Assembly: GCF_036985595.1 (NCBI RefSeq)
Contig: NZ_BTPU01000010.1
Coordinates: 1-64,000, forward strand
Reading direction: 5' to 3'
Origin: Vallitalea maricola
GTDB taxonomy: Bacteria; Bacillota; Clostridia; Lachnospirales; Vallitaleaceae
Length of the DNA: 64,000 nt
Below are positions 60,937 to 64,000 of the stretch, in pieces (position 1 is the first letter of the stretch; each line of letters starts with the position of its first letter). The notes under the pieces were generated by a model. That model did no database searches and had not been told where the DNA came from. It saw only the letters and a program-made list of their open reading frames with translations. The translations under genes were made by a program, and so were the position numbers.

Positions 60937-62079
60937 TCACTGTGACAACTCAGCTTTAGTTAAAGTATTATTGATCTGTTGTACAAGATAATAAGCTCCT
61001 CTATAGCCCATGATAGGCAAATATGGATACTCGTTGTCTTGTCGAAAGCTTGGGTGACTTATCTGTATTACGTTTTGATTATGTAATGCTTCTATTCCAT
61101 CAGAAAAACAAATGATAGCTTCTTCTTCATCTAATGTTTTTTTGAAGCCTAATTTATATAAATAATCTTCTAAATACATGTTTGATATATTATTGTTGTT
61201 AAAACTGAATTTGTTATTATCCAACCTTGCTACTCTTCTTTTTAACATATTTTCTTTATAAACTATTCTATTGATTTCACTATTATCTTCTGTCAGAGTA
61301 ATGTCCATATTCAATAACTCACTAATACTATTTAACCAATTCTTAGTACCTTCAATACCATAAGGTGTTAAGTATATATAAGGTTGGTCATATGCTTCTT
61401 CTAATAATTTTGCAGCTTCTAACCCTTCCTCATAAATCACTATATTTATTAAGGCTTTTGAAGCTTGTTCTATATCTTTGATATTAGTATCTAGCATAAA
61501 AGTTGTACCAAGTTCTAGTGAAAAATTCTCTTTCATTAGCCTTTTGATTTCATTAAAATCACTACTCTGATTATAATTATATATACCTAAACCAAGGATA
61601 TTATAAAAAGGTAATTTCTCCATCTTCGGACTTTTCTTGGTAATCTCATTAACCAGTATCTGTAATGTCTCATCAACACCATGTGTAAAATCATTTTGAA
61701 AATCACAATCTGGTAGTAATATTATTTTACTATTTACTCTGTCCTCTACTTGAAATCTAACACTTTCTAAATCAATTCCAATTATTGATGTTATGGATGA
61801 TCCAATAACAAAAATGTATTCTGGTTTCTCAATTTCATCTATTTCTAGAATAGCATCAATAATTCTATCTTCATTACCAAAAGTTACATCATGTTCATCC
61901 ATATGTGTTGTAAAAGTCTTAGCAGATGTATCTGCACCAAATTGCATAAGCCCTTCAATAGAAAAATGTGTTGTACCAGCAGGACCAAATTCTACGATAA
62001 CAGCATCATTAATACCATTTAATGTCCATAGGATACCCATTCTATCAGAAGCTATAGGATTATTTTTATATAATTTCAT
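60937..62079 (-). CDS. Nitrogenase component 1-like protein lacking cluster cysteines
   Basis: A 380-residue member of the NifD/K/E/N-ChlN/B superfamily. The order of landmarks is kept: NPIASDRMG, FGPAGTTHF, HDVTFGNED and VIGSSITSIIGIDLE. At all three places where the superfamily has P-cluster-type cysteines, this protein has Ser11, Thr36 and Ser95. FeMo-cofactor ligands are also absent. It is shorter than its partner by 100 residues. It begins 13 bp after that partner with a strong GAGGAGG site, so the two likely form a heterodimer. It is not a nitrogen-fixing enzyme; the substrate is unknown. Confidence 0.85.
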   Translation of the reverse strand: MKLYKNNPIASDRMGILWTLNGINDAVIVEFGPAGTTHFSIEGLMQFGADTSAKTFTTHMDEHDVTFGNEDRIIDAILEIDEIEKPEYIFVIGSSITSIIGIDLESVRFQVEDRVNSKIILLPDCDFQNDFTHGVDETLQILVNEITKKSPKMEKLPFYNILGLGIYNYNQSSDFNEIKRLMKENFSLELGTTFMLDTNIKDIEQASKALINIVIYEEGLEAAKLLEEAYDQPYIYLTPYGIEGTKNWLNSISELLNMDITLTEDNSEINRIVYKENMLKRRVARLDNNKFSFNNNNISNMYLEDYLYKLGFKKTLDEEEAIICFSDGIEALHNQNVIQISHPSFRQDNEYPYLPIMGYRGAYYLVQQINNTLTKAELSQ

Positions 62080-62092
62080 ATTAGGGCCTCCT

Positions 62093-63541
62093 CTACATAC
62101 TAGCTCTATGATTTTTCATCATTTCTATCATAGAATCATTGTCATCCAAAGTTAATAAGGCTACTTTCATTCCTTCTGGAATTTCTTTCATATTAAGTAG
62201 AATTTTTTTCATAGGTGCAGGCATATTCTTAAGATTTTTTATTTTATCTCTAACTTCATCCTCCATAGCACTCTTTTTTTCATCTAGAAGGCTGAATATA
62301 CCTCTCTCCCCTAAAATAGTACTTAGAACTTCAGTTATTTTTTCAAATCCAATTTTCTTAGCACAATTATCTGTTACTATCTGTACAATATTATGTTCAG
62401 CAAGAATCATTGGGCTTTCATGTCCAAAATAATAATCAGGACTTAACTCACCATATATTCGCCTTAAAGGTGCAATGTTAGCCATACGTACTATGTAAGG
62501 ATTTACACCTTTATCAATTAACCTATCCATTACTTCCCTATCATTTTTTACTAATTCTCTACATTGAATTATTATTGGTTGCATACCTAATCCAACCAAA
62601 AAATCTGTAAATTCAAAGCAATTAAAGGGTGTGTTACCATAAATGAAGCTTTTATTTTTTAGTAATTGCTCTGCAGCAATTAAATTAGATGTGACCAGCT
62701 CATATTTTTCACTAATCAGAGAATCAAATTTTACATCTAAGATATCTCCTACTTGTTCATATGCTTTTACTATCTTATCTAAATCCAGTGCCATAGGAAA
62801 AATCACATAAGGAATTCCTAATGATTTTTCCATCTCCTTTGCAAGTGATATGGCTGTATGTTCTACCACTATATTCAAAGAACTTTCAGCTGCTTTTTCT
62901 ATAGCTTCCATATTTACTTTAGTAGGTATGGTCATTGATATGTTTACACCGTTTTTCTTAAGTTCCTTATACAGTTCAGTATTTTCTACACCAAGATATT
63001 TAAATCCTAATATATTAACTGTCTTTTCCTTTTTTTCCATAGGAGTCATAAGTGATGCCAACTGTTCTAGCGCCTTCTCAACACCTTCTATATGACTATT
63101 GCATTTAAAGTGTTCAGTCTTTACTATTAGCAGTTTAGTATCTACTTCATTCTTCAAACTACGCAGAATACTTGTAACATCTTCACCTATAAGTTCTACA
63201 ACACAAGTTGTTATTACCATAAGCGCTTTTGGTTTCTCTTCTCTATCTATCTTTATTATAATATCTTTTAGATCTTCCTCACATCCAAAAGTAATATCAT
63301 GCTGTTCCAATACCGCAGAATAAACACGATCTTTGCCATTTTGACGTATCATGGCAAAATCTTTCCCATAATATGTACATTCTTCCGTTCCTATTATAAG
63401 AAGAGTTAAATCTTCAATATAAGAAGCTGTCATTACTGCTCCAAAAAGAGGACAGTGAGGACCAGGAAATTGAGCTTTGCTTAAGCTCTTGATATCTTTA
63501 TCTTCTCTAATATTAGTCAAACGATACTTTTCACTTAACAT
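62093..63541 (-). CDS. Nitrogenase component 1-like protein with three cluster cysteines
   Basis: A 482-residue superfamily member. Cys30 (GPHCPLFGA), Cys55 (GTEECTYYG) and Cys113 (TTCVVELIGEDV) match the three P-cluster ligands of NifD, with HDITFGCEED (about residues 81-90) and the SLNIVVEH...MEKSLGIPY segment (about 221-245). At the NifD Cys275 position it has Glu227/His228, so no FeMo-cofactor is expected. Three Cys from one subunit would suit a single 4Fe-4S cluster as in dark-operative protochlorophyllide reductase. It overlaps the ABC ATPase gene by 11 bp. No NifH-like reductase is in the window; upstream DNA lies beyond the edge. Confidence 0.9.
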   Translation of the reverse strand: MLSEKYRLTNIREDKDIKSLSKAQFPGPHCPLFGAVMTASYIEDLTLLIIGTEECTYYGKDFAMIRQNGKDRVYSAVLEQHDITFGCEEDLKDIIIKIDREEKPKALMVITTCVVELIGEDVTSILRSLKNEVDTKLLIVKTEHFKCNSHIEGVEKALEQLASLMTPMEKKEKTVNILGFKYLGVENTELYKELKKNGVNISMTIPTKVNMEAIEKAAESSLNIVVEHTAISLAKEMEKSLGIPYVIFPMALDLDKIVKAYEQVGDILDVKFDSLISEKYELVTSNLIAAEQLLKNKSFIYGNTPFNCFEFTDFLVGLGMQPIIIQCRELVKNDREVMDRLIDKGVNPYIVRMANIAPLRRIYGELSPDYYFGHESPMILAEHNIVQIVTDNCAKKIGFEKITEVLSTILGERGIFSLLDEKKSAMEDEVRDKIKNLKNMPAPMKKILLNMKEIPEGMKVALLTLDDNDSMIEMMKNHRASM

Positions 63542-64000
63542 TATTCTTTCCTCCTTTAAAAACTTTTATAGGTCTTATATGTACTTTTCCATCTTCATCA
63601 TGGGCTACAATTGCCTCTACTTTATATACATCCCTAATTAATGCTGAACTAAAAATCTTATTGGGTTCTCCAATCTTTTCAACCCGTCCACTCTTCATAA
63701 CACATACTCTGTGAGAATACCTGCACGCTTGATTTAAATCATGTAGAACCATAACAATAGTCATATTCAGTTCTTTATTCAATTCTTTTATCAAATCAAG
63801 TATTTCCAATTGATGACATATATCCAAATATGTTGTAGGCTCATCAAGAAGGAGTATCTTAGGATTCCTAGCTAGAGTCATAGCTATCCATACTCTCTGC
63901 CTTTCACCACCTGATAAAGAATTAACTGGTTTATCAGCAAGATACATGACACCTGTTTTTTCCATAGCCCAGTTGATTTGTTCCTTGTCATAATCGCTCA
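63531..64000 (-). CDS. Iron-chelate/cobalamin-type ABC ATPase (5' end cut by window)
   Basis: The C-terminal 156 residues of a FepC/FhuC/BtuD-type ATPase; the frame is open to the window edge and the Walker A lies outside. Visible are signature LSGGERQRVWIAMTLARNP, Walker B KILLLDEPTTYLD, the switch MVLHDLNQACRYSHRV, and the C-terminal domain ending KGGKNNVK. The family powers uptake of ferric siderophores, heme or cobalamin. It overlaps the first nitrogenase-like gene by 11 bp, which ties metal-chelate uptake to that protein pair. Confidence 0.92.
   Translation of the reverse strand, partial: SDYDKEQINWAMEKTGVMYLADKPVNSLSGGERQRVWIAMTLARNPKILLLDEPTTYLDICHQLEILDLIKELNKELNMTIVMVLHDLNQACRYSHRVCVMKSGRVEKIGEPNKIFSSALIRDVYKVEAIVAHDEDGKVHIRPIKVFKGGKNNVK

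Noticed and set aside
60937..63541. Nitrogen fixation genes
   Set aside because: Neither protein has the FeMo-cofactor ligands, one has no cluster cysteines, and no nifH, nifB or nifE/N is visible.
1..64000. CRISPR arrays, tRNA and rRNA genes
   Set aside because: Reading both strands I found no regularly spaced repeats, no tRNA cloverleaf with a TTCGA arm and no rRNA segments.

Overview
The DNA is AT-rich, with strong AGGAGG-type ribosome binding sites, sigma-A promoters, many Rho-independent hairpins and no introns. This points to a low-G+C Gram-positive anaerobe of the class Clostridia. Gene content agrees: a glycyl-radical enzyme with its activase, a two-gene SUF-like Fe-S system, meso-diaminopimelate dehydrogenase, DUF134/DUF5320 genes and nitrogenase-like proteins. 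A free-living Lachnospirales/Vallitalea-type species is my best guess; it is not proven. I see no rRNA, tRNA or CRISPR array.

Layout. 1-1.4 kb: a palindromic repeat and a VanW-family gene. 1.5-11 kb: an autoregulated LacI / CUT1 sugar ABC transporter / GH38 alpha-mannosidase operon, plus a secreted GxGYxYP protein that carries the same operator. 11-18 kb: SIMPL protein, aspartate-semialdehyde dehydrogenase, UPF0316 protein, nitroreductase, AzlCD and an ABC-F protein with a leader hairpin. 18.4-22.4 kb: glycerate uptake, kinase and CdaR-type regulator, then a second copy of the palindromic repeat. 22.9-27.4 kb: purine salvage (NCS2 permease and phosphoribosyltransferase) and several small membrane-protein genes. 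27.4-30.3 kb: a two-component system and a secreted target protein of richer base composition, beside broken helix-turn-helix fragments; this looks imported. 30.3-34.3 kb: SurE, oligoendopeptidase F, Hpt and a ferritin-like protein.

34.3-46.7 kb is a second carbohydrate locus. A glycyl-radical enzyme, its activase, a RhaB-like kinase, a ribose-type ABC transporter and a class II aldolase form one operon behind a repressible promoter. A divergent LacI gene, a URO-D-family protein and an AraC regulator lie alongside. No isomerase is present, so the pathway is open. 46.8-57 kb holds a secreted protein with an apparent internal repeat, flavin reductase, diaminopimelate dehydrogenase, a DUF362 protein, a REP-type Y1 transposase, a DUF6951/DUF5320/DUF134 cluster, a secreted lamin-tail/metallo-beta-lactamase protein and a FUSC-type membrane protein.

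57-64 kb has an iron and redox theme: Fur, SufC with a SufB/D-like protein behind a Fur-box-like palindrome, a broken small gene, an XRE regulator, a peroxiredoxin, and an operon of an iron-chelate-type ABC ATPase (cut by the window edge) with two nitrogenase component-1-like proteins. One of that pair keeps three P-cluster-type cysteines and the other has lost all three. This pair is the strongest candidate here for an undescribed system.
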